Source: a bacterium
GTDB taxonomy: Bacteria > Patescibacteriota > Microgenomatia > UBA1406 > GWC2-37-13
Direction of reading: 5' to 3'
DNA length: 64,000 bases
Assembly: GCA_021833625.1 (NCBI GenBank)
Contig: JAKBEU010000001.1
Location: 124,001-188,000, forward strand
The notes under the pieces are model-generated. The model worked only from the letters and a program-made list of their open reading frames with translations. It did no database searches and was not told the origin of the DNA. Both the position numbers and the translations under genes were made by a program. Below, one piece after another: positions 1 through 9,006 of the stretch. The first letter of the stretch is position 1; every line of letters begins with the position of its first letter.

Positions 1-1
1 G

Positions 2-304
2 GAAGAAAAGAAATTAAAAGAGGCGCGGAAAGGAATAAAAAAGGGAGTAGTAAAAGATATAAAACTTTCGCTTTTTATCGGTCCTGCCGATTTGGAACGG
101 CTTCTTAATCGCGGAATAGAGTTCCTCAAAGAAGGAAATCAGTTGAGACTCAATCTCGGACTCAGGGGCCGCGAGATGGGAAAAACAAAAATGGCATTCG
201 ATTTGATCAATGGATGCATCGCAAAATTGGGAGAAGTGAACGTCGCAAAACCTCCAAAACTTGAAGGTCGAGTTGTGCGGGCAGTCGTTGCCAGAAAAAA
301 ATAA
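2..304 (+). CDS. infC: Translation initiation factor IF-3, C-terminal part (partial)
   Basis: The frame is open from the left edge to a TAA at 302-304, giving the last 100 residues of IF-3. The C-terminal domain shows the family pattern: a hydrophobic strand after a basic segment, then the conserved RGREM segment, and a final PKLEGR-V-A stretch. This domain binds the 30S platform and keeps the 50S subunit from joining early. The neighbours rpmI and rplT complete the classical infC-rpmI-rplT order. The N-terminal domain lies outside the window. A TTG at 92 is an internal codon, not a start. Confidence 0.93.
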   Translation, partial: EEKKLKEARKGIKKGVVKDIKLSLFIGPADLERLLNRGIEFLKEGNQLRLNLGLRGREMGKTKMAFDLINGCIAKLGEVNVAKPPKLEGRVVRAVVARKK

Positions 305-307
305 ATA

Positions 308-339
308 TTGTTTCAAAAAAAGATTCTCTGTGATATAAT
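308..339 (+). promoter_or_regulatory. Promoter upstream of rpmI
   Basis: An extended -10 (TGA-TATAAT, hexamer 334-339) is preceded by TTGTTT at 308-313 with a 20-nt spacer, longer than ideal. It begins within 4 nt of the infC stop, so L35/L20 can be made independently of IF-3. The predicted leader to the ATG at 371 is about 25 nt and carries no SD. Confidence 0.6.
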
Positions 340-370
340 GTTCTTTTGGAGTTATCTTAACACCACATCT

Positions 371-571
371 ATGAAAGTTAAAACAAAAACACGTAAATCA
401 GCAGCAAAGCGATTTAATGTCACAAAAAACGGTAAAGTATTACACCGCTCAAAAAATATTCGACATTTACGAACCGCAAAAGGAAAGAGAAAATTGAGAA
501 GCCTAAGAACAATTAAGACATTACAGGGAAAATTCGCGAGTAAAGTTAAAAAGATGATGGGTCTAAAATAA
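371..571 (+). CDS. rpmI: Ribosomal protein bL35
   Basis: A 66-residue, very basic protein beginning MKVKTKTRKSAAKRF, the hallmark N-terminus of bL35, and continuing with the conserved H-R-S-K-N-x-R-H-L segment. I chose the ATG at 371; an in-frame TTG at 308 would add 21 unrelated residues and lies in the promoter. It sits 1 nt before rplT, so the two are certainly co-transcribed. The protein is a structural component of the 50S subunit. Confidence 0.96.
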   Translation: MKVKTKTRKSAAKRFNVTKNGKVLHRSKNIRHLRTAKGKRKLRSLRTIKTLQGKFASKVKKMMGLK

Positions 572-572
572 T

Positions 573-917
573 ATGGTACGAGTAAAAGGAGGCGTTCATA
601 CACGCAGAAAACACAAAAAAACACTGCAACTTGCTAAGGGGTTCTGGATGACCAGACACAAGCAGTTCAAGAAAGCGGAAGAAGCAGTTCTTCATGCTGG
701 AGAATATGCATTCGTCGGTCGAAAAAGAAAAAAGAGAAATTTCAGAACATTGTGGATTGTACGTCTTAACGCTTCAATGAGAAAACTCGGAGCAACGTAT
801 AAAACACTTGCAACAGCGCTAAAAGCAAAAAATATCGGTGTAGATCGCAAGATTCTTTCCCAAATTGCGATAGACTATCCAAAGACTTTCGAACAGATCG
901 TAAAAAAAATCTCCTAA
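573..917 (+). CDS. rplT: Ribosomal protein bL20
   Basis: A 114-residue basic protein starting MVRVKGGVHTRRKHKK, with the bL20 signature around R-K-R-K-R-N-F-R-x-L-W and the I-x-R-L-N-A segment. It is an early 50S assembly protein that nucleates folding of 23S domain I. It lies directly after rpmI with no SD in the 1-nt gap, which suggests coupled re-initiation. In other bacteria L20 represses its own operon; I see no obvious pseudoknot operator here. Confidence 0.97.
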   Translation: MVRVKGGVHTRRKHKKTLQLAKGFWMTRHKQFKKAEEAVLHAGEYAFVGRKRKKRNFRTLWIVRLNASMRKLGATYKTLATALKAKNIGVDRKILSQIAIDYPKTFEQIVKKIS

Positions 918-925
918 TTTTTTTG

Positions 926-954
926 TTTACAAAAGCGGCGTGCGATACTATACA
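926..954 (+). promoter_or_regulatory. Promoter of pheS-pheT
   Basis: TTTACA (926-931), 17-nt spacer, TATACA (949-954) within TATACAAT. The -10 ends 11 nt before the pheS ATG, giving at most a few nucleotides of leader. Confidence 0.6.
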
Positions 955-965
955 ATAGTGCTTGT

Positions 966-2003
966 ATGGATATTTTACGTTTACAAAAAGAGGCGCAGAA
1001 GAAAATAGAAGAGTGTCGGTCTTTAAGCGATCTTGGACAACTGCATACCGTTTATTTAGGAAAAAACGGCGAGATTAATACGCTTCTTCAAAATATAAAA
1101 AACCTTTCGCTTGAAGAGAAAAAAACCGCAGGAAAACAAATAAACGAATTAAAACAATCTCTTACCCTGTTATTGTCCGATAAAAAAATCTCCCTTACTG
1201 AAAAACAATCAAACGACACGAAAATAGACGTAACCCTTCCCGGAAAACAGTTCCCCCGCGGAACCGTCCATCCGATAACCATTGCCATCTCGGAGATATC
1301 GGCCATATTCGAAAAAATCGGATTCATCCGCATGTCCTATCCCGAAGTGGACTATGAATACTTTGCATTTGAAGCATTAAACATGCCTGCAACCCATGCG
1401 GCACGCGACGACTTTGAGACGACATTCTTAAGTACTCCTGAGAATAAGAAATTCGGGAGAATGGTGTTAACGCCCCACACGTCAAACGGACAGGTGAGGG
1501 AAATGCTCCGCGTCAAAAATCCGCCTATTAGAATGATCAATATCGGGAAATGTTATCGCCCCAACTGGGATCCGACCCATACCCCAATGTTTCATCAATT
1601 TGAGGGACTGTGCGTTGATAAGGACATCACGATAGCTCACTTGAAAGGAACGCTTGATTATTTCGTCAAAGAATATTTCGGCGCAGATACAAAAATCCGT
1701 CTGCGTCCGCATCATTTCCAATTTACTGAACCGTCATTTGAGGTTGATATCACCTGTACCGCCTGCAAGGGAACGGCCGTTGTCAACGGAAACAAATGCA
1801 AGATATGTAAGTCGGGATGGTTGGAGCTGGGAGGAACAGGAATGACTCATCCGAACGTACTTCGTGCCGGGAAAATTGACCCGAACATATATTCTGGTTG
1901 GGCGTTCGGCTTTGGTATTGAACGCGTCATCATGATGAAGTACGGTATCGACGATATCCGCAATTATTATTCCGGTGATTTGCGTTTCTTACAACTATTT
2001 TAA
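966..2003 (+). CDS. pheS: Phenylalanyl-tRNA synthetase alpha subunit
   Basis: 345 residues of class II catalytic subunit. The N-terminal coiled coil (residues ~1-80) contacts tRNA-Phe. The core carries motif 2 and the substrate-site segment with H-Q-F-E-G, the F-T-E-P-S-F-E motif, and motif 3 near the C-terminus (GFGIERV). A CxxC...CxxC zinc-knuckle-like insert lies at ~260-280, just before the G-G-T-G-M-x-H-P-N loop; similar inserts occur in PheS of several low-GC bacteria. The product charges tRNA-Phe in an alpha2-beta2 complex with the downstream pheT, whose ATG follows after 1 nt. Confidence 0.97.
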   Translation: MDILRLQKEAQKKIEECRSLSDLGQLHTVYLGKNGEINTLLQNIKNLSLEEKKTAGKQINELKQSLTLLLSDKKISLTEKQSNDTKIDVTLPGKQFPRGTVHPITIAISEISAIFEKIGFIRMSYPEVDYEYFAFEALNMPATHAARDDFETTFLSTPENKKFGRMVLTPHTSNGQVREMLRVKNPPIRMINIGKCYRPNWDPTHTPMFHQFEGLCVDKDITIAHLKGTLDYFVKEYFGADTKIRLRPHHFQFTEPSFEVDITCTACKGTAVVNGNKCKICKSGWLELGGTGMTHPNVLRAGKIDPNIYSGWAFGFGIERVIMMKYGIDDIRNYYSGDLRFLQLF

Positions 2004-2004
2004 T

Positions 2005-3990
2005 ATGAACATAAAAATTACCCATAGCTGGCTTCTTGAGTATATTGACACCGACGCAACCCCAAACGAAATCCAGAAATATCTTTCGCTTTGTGGACCG
2101 TCCGTTGAACGGATTGAAAAAGTGGATGATGAAGTGGTGTATGATATCGAAATCACTTCAAACAGAATTTACAGCGCTTCCGTATTCGGCATAGCCCTTG
2201 AAGTAGCAGCGATCCTCCCGATGTTTGGAAAAAAGGCGATACTGAAAAAAAATCCAACTCTTGAGGACAAATTCACATCTCTTAATGCTCCATCCGAAAA
2301 AAAACTGACCGTCACTATTGAAAAGCCGGAGCTTTGTCCCCGTTTCAGTGCGATAGTACTTGATAATGTAACCGCCAACCCCTCTCCCGAGTTTATCCAG
2401 AAACGCCTGAAGGCGGTAGGAGTGAAGGTTATCAACTCTGTTGTTGATATCTCCAACTACCTCATGATAGAACTGGGTCAACCATCACATATTTTCAACT
2501 ACGAGGCGATCGGGAAACAGACAATACACATGCGGGAGAGCAAAAAAGGGGAGAAGGTAATGACGCTTGATGAAAAAGAAATCGCTCTTCCCGGCGGAGA
2601 CATCGTCATTGAAGACGGTGAAGGACGCCTTATTGATCTGTGCGGTATTATGGGAGGCTATTCATCCCGCTTTGTTGAAACGACAAAACGTATTGTCTTT
2701 TTCGTCCAAAATTATGACAAAGTCCATATTAGACGGACAACAATGAAAACAGGACAAAGAACTCTTGCCGGTACTTATTTCGAAAAAGGACTCGACAGTG
2801 AACGGGTAGAGGCAACTCTCACCATCGGTACAAAGCTTCTTACCCAGTATGCGGGCGCAAAAATGATTTCTCGTGTCCAGGATATTTATCCCGTTCCCTA
2901 TATCCCAAAAACCCTTTCATTCACTCCAAATGAAATCTCAAAAAAAATAGGAGTACCAATTGAAAAAGAAAAAATCATCAAGATTCTTGCTTCTTTACAA
3001 TTTGCGCCATCTGAAAAAGACGGCACAATAACCATTTCCATTCCTTCTTTTAGACAGTATGATGTCGTAATTTTGGAAGACGTCGTTGAAGAAGTTGCAC
3101 GTGTATACGGTTATTTTGCAATTCCCTCCGTTCTCCCGGAAATGAAATATATCGAACAACCAAAAGACGCGGAGTCTTTTTTTACTTATCAGGAAATAAT
3201 AAAGTCATTCCTTAAACATCTCGGGCTACATGAAGTGATGAACTATTCCGGGTGTTCACTTGATCTTTTGAAATCGTTTTCTCTTGACGAGTCAAAATAT
3301 ATTTATATTACTAACTCCATCTCGGAGGACATAAAATATCTGCGTCAGTCACTCATTCCGTCGCTTACCGCAAACTGCAAGCAGAATGAGGGCTTTGCAG
3401 ACTCAGTTCGCATGTTTGAGGTCGCAAAGACCTATTTTCCAAACGGGGAAGAGCTTCCTACAGAACAGTTCAAAATTGGACTTGCTGTAAACACTTCGTT
3501 TGAAGATTTAAAAGGAATACTCGACGGCCTTATCAACGAACTCAATATCCCCTCGTTCTATTTTGAGAAGGGAGACAACGCCCTTTTTTCACCAAGTGCT
3601 CAAGGAAAACTAAGTACTGACAACGGAAAGACAATAGGCGTGTATGGACTCATCAAACTACAATACACTCAAAAAGTGGGGACAAAAAAGTCCGTGTTTG
3701 CCGCTGAACTGGATTTTACCGCTCTCATTGAGAATGCACGAAGAATGCCAATGTATAAACCCTTTAGCCAATTCGCAACGATAACGCTTGATGTGACTGT
3801 CCCTCATACGAAAAGCTTTGATGAGATAAAACAGTACGCTTTCAAGACGTGTCGTCATCTTGTTTCTCTTTCCGTAAAGGATTTGTATAAAGACACCATA
3901 ACGCTTCGCCTCGTTTTTACTGATGTAACAAAAAATTATACGGAAAAAGAAGCACTGGAAGAGTTAAATAAATTCAAATCACTCTCCTAA
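2005..3990 (+). CDS. pheT: Phenylalanyl-tRNA synthetase beta subunit, short form
   Basis: 661 residues against the usual ~790-820. The protein starts with the typical I-T-H-S-W-L-L-E-Y-I sequence but passes directly (residues ~38-55) to the I-E-I-T-S-N-R segment that normally follows the inserted EMAP/OB tRNA-binding domain, so that domain is absent. The B3/B4 editing region, B5 domain, catalytic-like core and a C-terminal FDX-ACB anticodon-binding domain (last ~85 residues) can be followed. I chose the ATG at 2005, one nucleotide after the pheS stop; an in-frame ATA at 1975 lies inside pheS. Confidence 0.95.
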   Translation: MNIKITHSWLLEYIDTDATPNEIQKYLSLCGPSVERIEKVDDEVVYDIEITSNRIYSASVFGIALEVAAILPMFGKKAILKKNPTLEDKFTSLNAPSEKKLTVTIEKPELCPRFSAIVLDNVTANPSPEFIQKRLKAVGVKVINSVVDISNYLMIELGQPSHIFNYEAIGKQTIHMRESKKGEKVMTLDEKEIALPGGDIVIEDGEGRLIDLCGIMGGYSSRFVETTKRIVFFVQNYDKVHIRRTTMKTGQRTLAGTYFEKGLDSERVEATLTIGTKLLTQYAGAKMISRVQDIYPVPYIPKTLSFTPNEISKKIGVPIEKEKIIKILASLQFAPSEKDGTITISIPSFRQYDVVILEDVVEEVARVYGYFAIPSVLPEMKYIEQPKDAESFFTYQEIIKSFLKHLGLHEVMNYSGCSLDLLKSFSLDESKYIYITNSISEDIKYLRQSLIPSLTANCKQNEGFADSVRMFEVAKTYFPNGEELPTEQFKIGLAVNTSFEDLKGILDGLINELNIPSFYFEKGDNALFSPSAQGKLSTDNGKTIGVYGLIKLQYTQKVGTKKSVFAAELDFTALIENARRMPMYKPFSQFATITLDVTVPHTKSFDEIKQYAFKTCRHLVSLSVKDLYKDTITLRLVFTDVTKNYTEKEALEELNKFKSLS

Positions 3991-4001
3991 CACCCGTTTG
4001 T

Positions 4002-6608
4002 TTAATCTGCTGTCGGTGCTGGCGTGGGCGTCGTTATGACTGCGGTAGGAGCAGCAGTAGGTACGGAAAAATCCCACGGTTTATTGAGACCAAATTTTAT
4101 TGCTGATTCTCCCGACTTATCCTTTTGATTAGTGGCACGCACTTTAATTTCATATACTCCATCATCTTTAATATCAAGATCTGACAGAGAAATTTCAAAA
4201 TCCTGTTTGTCCTCATTATAGTTTTTCTTTTCGTTTCCATTGACAAAGATCTTTACATTTTTAAGAGGAGACAAGGTTACCGTTTTTATACGTACCGACA
4301 TATTTTTATCCGTCACTGTTGAATGATCGGAGATGTTTTTTATCGAGACGACTACGTCCTCGGAACGGTTGTCCGACATGTCCGTCGGGCATTTCCACTT
4401 GTCATCACTTTGTTGGGCGCGCCATGCATCAATCCCTTCCTGCCATCTGTTTTTCCCATCAGTTGAAACGGGGTCGCTTTCCGTTACCACGTAACAGTCT
4501 CTTTCGTCATAATTACCCGTTTTTATCTCGACATCATTTGCAAGTTTTCCGTTGGATTTTGAGATCTTTACCTTTTTATAAAACGGGGAAATATCTTTCG
4601 GTTCCGTGCCGTCAATAAAATATTCACTCCGCGTCGGGATTCCGTCTTTTGGAAGACCGCCGAATAACGAATCGACCGTAACAGCTTTCACTTTATCCGG
4701 CTTATCCATTATGCCGTCCTTGTACGTCTTAAGAAGTTCCGACATCAGCTTATACCAAATAGGGGATGCCCCTGTCTCACCTGACGCGACGCGCTGATCC
4801 ATGACGGAATTATCGTTGTTTCCAACCCATGCCCCAACCGTTATTCCCTTCGTAAACCCGACAGCCCAGTTATCCCGCTTATCGTTTGTTGTTCCCGTTT
4901 TGACCGCAACGGTTTTTCCGGGAATATTCAAATAAGAGCGAAGGCCGAATTCTTCAGCCCGGGCATTGTTGTCGGATAAAATATGTGAAATAAGGAACGA
5001 AATCTCAGGTGAGAACACCTTCATCTCGTTTCCCTGGTGTGCACTATAAATTATCTTGTTGTTTTGATCCTTTATCTCAAGGATGGAAGAGGTGTCTTTC
5101 CGGACTCCCCCTCGTGCGAATACGGAGAATGCATTTGAAAGATCGAGAAGTGAAACTTCTCCTCCTCCAAGAGTCACCGAAAGTCCAAACCGGTTCAGAT
5201 TATCCTGTGTGGGAGCAAGAGTATGAAGACCCATAAGATCTGCCCGCGTGAGAAAGTCCTGAACACCGACTATCGCAAGCAGCTTAACCGCAGGGATATT
5301 AAGTGAATTTGCTAAGGCAAAGCGCAGTTGTCGCGGACCGTTAAATTTTCCATTGTAGTTGACGGGGACATAGTCAGGTTGTCCCTTGACGGGAAAAACG
5401 GTCTGCACGTCCATTATCGTTGAGGAAGGCGTGTAACCCTTTTCAAGCGCAAGCGCATACGTTATTGGCTTGACCGCGCTTCCCGGCTGGCGGTAAGAGA
5501 TTGCAGCATTAAAATTGCCATATTTAGTGTCATTATAATCATAGGAGCCCACCATTCCCAATATTTCATCTGTCTGTGAATCAAGCACAACAACAGCGCC
5601 GTTGCCTACGTCATAGTTTTTAATAGCCTCAATTTCGTTTTTCACAATTTTTTCCGCTTTTTGCTGTACGTCAAGAGAGAGTGTCGTTTTTATTTTCAGG
5701 CCCTGATCCATAATCTTTGCACCATACTCTTTTTCAATTTGTTGTTTTACATAAAAGACGAAGTGAGGTGCATTTATTGACATACGGACATTTGAAAATG
5801 TCAATTTGTCGATATTTTTTACATTATCCTCCTCCTGCTTGGATGTAATATTTCCGTCTTCCCGCATACGACGCAATACGTCCTTTGTCCGCTGCTTCCA
5901 CGCGTCTTTAACTCCAATAAACGGAGAATAGATGCTCGGATTTTGCGGTAAACCCGCAATGAATGCCGACTCAAGAAGGGTCAAGTCCTTTGGGGATTTA
6001 TTGAAGTACCCTTTCGCTGCAGAACCGATACCATAAAAGCTTCCGCCGTAGGGAACCTCATTAAGATACATTTCCAATATCTGGTCTTTTGAATATTTTC
6101 CCTCGACTGCAACTGCAAGGATAATCTCCTTCAGTTTTCTGACTGCTGTCTGTTGGGAAGTGAGAAGAACATTCTTTATCAGTTGTTGGGTAATCGTGGA
6201 TCCGCCTCCGGAAATTTTTCTGTTCACAATAAAATAAAAAATGGAGCGCAGAATACCCGTATTGGAAATCCCTCCATGCTTATAAAAATTTTTATCTTCT
6301 ATCGAGATCGTCGCTTTTTTTACCGTGTCGGGGATATCGCTAAACTGTACCGGAAGCCTGTTTTTATCCTTATAAAGTTCAAATAAAATTTTTCCATCCC
6401 TGTCATAAAAAACAGTGGAACTTTGACTAGTTTGAGATAATTTTCCCGGTGCCGGAAGATCACGCGAGAACCAAGCAAATACACCGATTGTGAGAAAAAA
6501 AAGGAATATACACAATCCCGCAATAAGTGCTATCCAGTTGCGGACAACAAAAATTTTTATATCTTGAAAACTTACTTTTTTTAGGGAGCGCCTTCTGGAA
6601 TGGTACAT
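4002..6608 (-). CDS. Class A penicillin-binding protein (bifunctional transglycosylase/transpeptidase)
   Basis: 868 residues. A short basic cytoplasmic tail is followed by one membrane anchor (~24-47). The GT51 glycosyltransferase domain has the catalytic Glu104 in an EDKNFYKHGG box and the GGSTITQQ motif at ~135-142. The transpeptidase domain carries S-x-x-K (Ser377/Lys380), S-L-N (435-437) and K-T-G-T (570-573). The C-terminus has a beta-rich domain and an Ala/Thr/Pro tail. It polymerises lipid II and cross-links peptidoglycan outside the membrane. It converges on pheT with only 11 bp between stops, and its -10 box ends 6 nt before the ATG. Confidence 0.96.
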   Translation of the reverse strand: MYHSRRRSLKKVSFQDIKIFVVRNWIALIAGLCIFLFFLTIGVFAWFSRDLPAPGKLSQTSQSSTVFYDRDGKILFELYKDKNRLPVQFSDIPDTVKKATISIEDKNFYKHGGISNTGILRSIFYFIVNRKISGGGSTITQQLIKNVLLTSQQTAVRKLKEIILAVAVEGKYSKDQILEMYLNEVPYGGSFYGIGSAAKGYFNKSPKDLTLLESAFIAGLPQNPSIYSPFIGVKDAWKQRTKDVLRRMREDGNITSKQEEDNVKNIDKLTFSNVRMSINAPHFVFYVKQQIEKEYGAKIMDQGLKIKTTLSLDVQQKAEKIVKNEIEAIKNYDVGNGAVVVLDSQTDEILGMVGSYDYNDTKYGNFNAAISYRQPGSAVKPITYALALEKGYTPSSTIMDVQTVFPVKGQPDYVPVNYNGKFNGPRQLRFALANSLNIPAVKLLAIVGVQDFLTRADLMGLHTLAPTQDNLNRFGLSVTLGGGEVSLLDLSNAFSVFARGGVRKDTSSILEIKDQNNKIIYSAHQGNEMKVFSPEISFLISHILSDNNARAEEFGLRSYLNIPGKTVAVKTGTTNDKRDNWAVGFTKGITVGAWVGNNDNSVMDQRVASGETGASPIWYKLMSELLKTYKDGIMDKPDKVKAVTVDSLFGGLPKDGIPTRSEYFIDGTEPKDISPFYKKVKISKSNGKLANDVEIKTGNYDERDCYVVTESDPVSTDGKNRWQEGIDAWRAQQSDDKWKCPTDMSDNRSEDVVVSIKNISDHSTVTDKNMSVRIKTVTLSPLKNVKIFVNGNEKKNYNEDKQDFEISLSDLDIKDDGVYEIKVRATNQKDKSGESAIKFGLNKPWDFSVPTAAPTAVITTPTPAPTAD

Positions 6609-6614
6609 TAGATA

Positions 6615-6622
6615 ATTATACA
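6615..6622 (-). promoter_or_regulatory. Leaderless-type promoter of the penicillin-binding protein
   Basis: TGTATAAT on the minus strand (hexamer 6615-6620), 6 nt from the ATG at 6608. It faces away from the plus-strand promoter at 6629-6637. Confidence 0.65.
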
Positions 6623-6628
6623 GAAATA

Positions 6629-6637
6629 TGATATAGT
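6629..6637 (+). promoter_or_regulatory. Extended -10 promoter of a 37-aa membrane peptide gene
   Basis: TGA-TATAGT (hexamer 6632-6637) with a weak TTAGAT at 6608-6613 (18-nt spacer). The hexamer ends 6 nt before the ATG at 6644. Confidence 0.5.
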
Positions 6638-6643
6638 TTTCAC

Positions 6644-6757
6644 ATGGGAAAGATGAAAAAATTCAAAATAAAAAGGGAGGCCGTTTGGAAAGTGATAGTC
6701 GTCATCTCTTCCATACTTCTTATTCTTACCTCACTTGCTCCATTTCTTCTTCGATAA
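6644..6757 (+). CDS. Small single-span membrane protein, unknown function
   Basis: A 37-residue reading frame: a basic N-terminus (~14 residues rich in Lys/Arg) followed by one hydrophobic helix of about 20 residues and a terminal Arg. It fills the gap between the divergent penicillin-binding protein gene and recG and has its own -10 box at leaderless spacing, which makes it more credible than a random ORF of this size. I recognise no family. The positive-inside rule predicts an N-in orientation. Confidence 0.55.
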   Translation: MGKMKKFKIKREAVWKVIVVISSILLILTSLAPFLLR

Positions 6758-6775
6758 TTTCTTCCTTTTTTAATT

Positions 6776-6781
6776 TATAAT
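6776..6781 (+). promoter_or_regulatory. -10 box of recG
   Basis: TATAAT ends 1 nt before the ATG at 6783 but 7 nt before the ATG at 6789. The usual -10 to +1 distance therefore favours 6789 as the true start. Confidence 0.55.
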
Positions 6782-6788
6782 AATGAAC

Positions 6789-8822
6789 ATGTTGCATACT
6801 TCCGTTGATTTGCTTCCCCGTACAAGCGGACTCACAAAAAAAAGATTACATGCACTTTCCATAAATACCTATGAAGACCTTCTCCGGACTCCTCCTATCC
6901 GGTATGAGGATTATTCGCACAAAATAACGGCCTCCCAACTGCCGCAATTTGACCAACAAAAATGCACCGTCGAAGGCGAGATCGTATCGGTCATGCCGAT
7001 TCAGACCAGATCACGTATCACTCTCCAAAAAGTGCGCATACGGGACCGGGACGGATTTGTTGAAATTTCTTTTTTCAATCAGCCCTATATCCTGACGCAG
7101 TTAAAAAGAGGAATGAATGTCGCGTTTTCCGGAACGGTTAAGCAATTCGGAAGCAAATACACCCTCCAACCCGAAACGTTTGAAGCGGTAGGGCCCGGAA
7201 TTCCAAGAATACAGACAGGGCGCATTCTTCCCATCTATTCGCAGGCAAAGGGGCTCACCAGCAGACTTTTAAGGGAGAAAATCACCAACATTCTTATCGC
7301 GGCAAAACAGATAGACGAATCACTCCCCACGGAAATGCTTGCGAGCCATGAGTTGCTGCCGCTTTCCGAAACATTCTTTACGCTTCATCGGCCGGAAAAC
7401 GGGGAACGGCTCCAACAGGCAAAACGGAGACTTTCATTTGAAGAGCTTTTTACGCTGCAACTGTCAACAAAGCTGATAAAAAAACAGTGGAAAGATATTA
7501 CCCTAACGGAACAGCTCCATTTCCCCGCCACGTTTGAAAAAAAAATCGAGGAGAGTATTAAGTCGCTGCCGTTTGACCTTACCGCTGACCAAAGAAACGC
7601 CGTAAGAGACATCTTAAAGGACTTGAAGAAGGAAATTCCTATGAACCGATTTTTACAGGGAGATGTCGGCTCGGGAAAAACGGTCGTTGCGGCAATTGCC
7701 GCATATGCGGTTTTTCTTGCAGGTAAAAAAACACTCTATATGGCTCCCACCGAAATCCTCGCACAGCAACACGCAAAAACTTTTGAAAAAATCCTTTCCC
7801 CGCTTGGGGTAAGTGTCGGACTTGAGACAGGTTCCCATAAGGACAGTAAAAAGAAAAAACAATACGACATAGTGATAGGCACACATGCGCTTCTTAGTTC
7901 TTCTTTTAGTGCTGAAGGAGTCGCATTTGTCATAGTTGATGAGCAACATAGGTTCGGAGTGAAACAGAGGGCACGCCTCCGCCAGAAAGGACTGACACCT
8001 CATCTTCTTACCATGACGGCAACCCCCATTCCCCGGACTGTCGCATTAACCGCCTTTGGAGAACTTGACATGAGCGTCCTATCAACTACTCTTCCCGGAC
8101 GCAAGCCCATCAAGACATTCGTCATTCCCCAGGCGAAACGGAAAGACGCATACGAATGGATAAAAAAGGAAATAAGAGAAAAAAAAATACAGGTGTTTAT
8201 CATCTGTCCACTTGTTGACGAGTCCGAATCAGAAACAATGCAGTCGGTAAAGGCGGTTAAGAAGGAGTATGAGTCTTTACAGGCAATTTTTCCCGCATTT
8301 TCTCTCGGACTGTTGCACGGAAAAATGAAGTCAAAGGAAAAGGAACAGGTAATGGCCGATTTTGCGGCAAATAAAATCAGTATTCTCATTTCCACCTCCG
8401 TCGTTGAAGTCGGGATTGATATTCCCAATGCGACGGTCATGATTATTGAAGGAGCGGAACGGTTCGGGCTTGCACAGCTTCACCAGTTGCGGGGACGTAT
8501 TGGACGGGGAACAGAGCAGTCATATTGTTATCTTTTTTCATCAACCCCCCAGTCATCTGCCCGTCTCTCGTTCTTCGCAAAGACACACCGTGGGATACAA
8601 CTGGCAGAATATGATCTTCAGGAAAGAGGGCCGGGAAACATGTACGGGTTTGATCAGCACGGATTTATGAATATGCGCTTTGCCTCATTTTCGGACCCAA
8701 AGCTTATCGAAGAAACACAGCACGCGGCAAACCATTTTATCGATACCTATTCCCTTGATGATTATCCGTACCTCAAACAAAACATAAACGTAATACAGAG
8801 AGAAGACGTCTCAAAGGACTAG
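6789..8822 (+). CDS. recG: ATP-dependent DNA helicase RecG
   Basis: About 677 residues, the normal RecG length. The N-terminal wedge/OB domain (~50-135) binds branched DNA. Helicase domain 1 has Walker A GDVGSGKT at ~291-298 and the DEQH box at ~384-387, followed by the T-A-T-P-I-P-R-T motif III. Helicase domain 2 contains the G-x-x-Q-x-x-Q-L-R-G-R-x-G-R motif VI. The enzyme remodels stalled forks and Holliday junctions. An ATG two codons upstream (6783) is possible, but the -10 box suits 6789. The downstream rpmF has its own promoter. Confidence 0.96.
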   Translation: MLHTSVDLLPRTSGLTKKRLHALSINTYEDLLRTPPIRYEDYSHKITASQLPQFDQQKCTVEGEIVSVMPIQTRSRITLQKVRIRDRDGFVEISFFNQPYILTQLKRGMNVAFSGTVKQFGSKYTLQPETFEAVGPGIPRIQTGRILPIYSQAKGLTSRLLREKITNILIAAKQIDESLPTEMLASHELLPLSETFFTLHRPENGERLQQAKRRLSFEELFTLQLSTKLIKKQWKDITLTEQLHFPATFEKKIEESIKSLPFDLTADQRNAVRDILKDLKKEIPMNRFLQGDVGSGKTVVAAIAAYAVFLAGKKTLYMAPTEILAQQHAKTFEKILSPLGVSVGLETGSHKDSKKKKQYDIVIGTHALLSSSFSAEGVAFVIVDEQHRFGVKQRARLRQKGLTPHLLTMTATPIPRTVALTAFGELDMSVLSTTLPGRKPIKTFVIPQAKRKDAYEWIKKEIREKKIQVFIICPLVDESESETMQSVKAVKKEYESLQAIFPAFSLGLLHGKMKSKEKEQVMADFAANKISILISTSVVEVGIDIPNATVMIIEGAERFGLAQLHQLRGRIGRGTEQSYCYLFSSTPQSSARLSFFAKTHRGIQLAEYDLQERGPGNMYGFDQHGFMNMRFASFSDPKLIEETQHAANHFIDTYSLDDYPYLKQNINVIQREDVSKD

Positions 8823-8839
8823 CGGAAGTGGATTTTGTT

Positions 8840-8848
8840 TGTTATAAT
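8840..8848 (+). promoter_or_regulatory. Extended -10 promoter of rpmF-nusB-rnc
   Basis: TGT-TATAAT (hexamer 8843-8848) with no good -35; the hexamer ends 7 nt before the rpmF ATG. Confidence 0.65.
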
Positions 8849-8855
8849 AACAGCT

Positions 8856-9005
8856 ATGACACCACTACCAAAACGAAAACATTCAACACGACGCGTGGGA
8901 AAACGAATGGCCGCAAAAAACGTTATGCTCCCCAGTTTAGTTGTCTGTAAAAACTGTGGCAAAACAAAACTACCACACCGCATCTGCAAATATTGTAATA
9001 AATAA
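8856..9005 (+). CDS. rpmF: Ribosomal protein bL32
   Basis: A 49-residue basic protein, M-T-P-L-P-K-R-K-x-S then a long Lys/Arg-rich stretch. It ends with a zinc ribbon: CKNC at ~31-34 and C44/C47, with the L-P-H-R-I-C segment typical of bL32. It belongs to the 50S subunit near the peptidyl transferase centre. The TAA is followed after 1 nt by the nusB ATG, so the two genes are translated from one message. Confidence 0.93.
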   Translation: MTPLPKRKHSTRRVGKRMAAKNVMLPSLVVCKNCGKTKLPHRICKYCNK

Positions 9006-9006
9006 T

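Noticed and set aside
14-316. Minus-strand 100-codon frame opposite infC
   Set aside because: It is antisense to clear IF-3 coding sequence and low in plausible composition.
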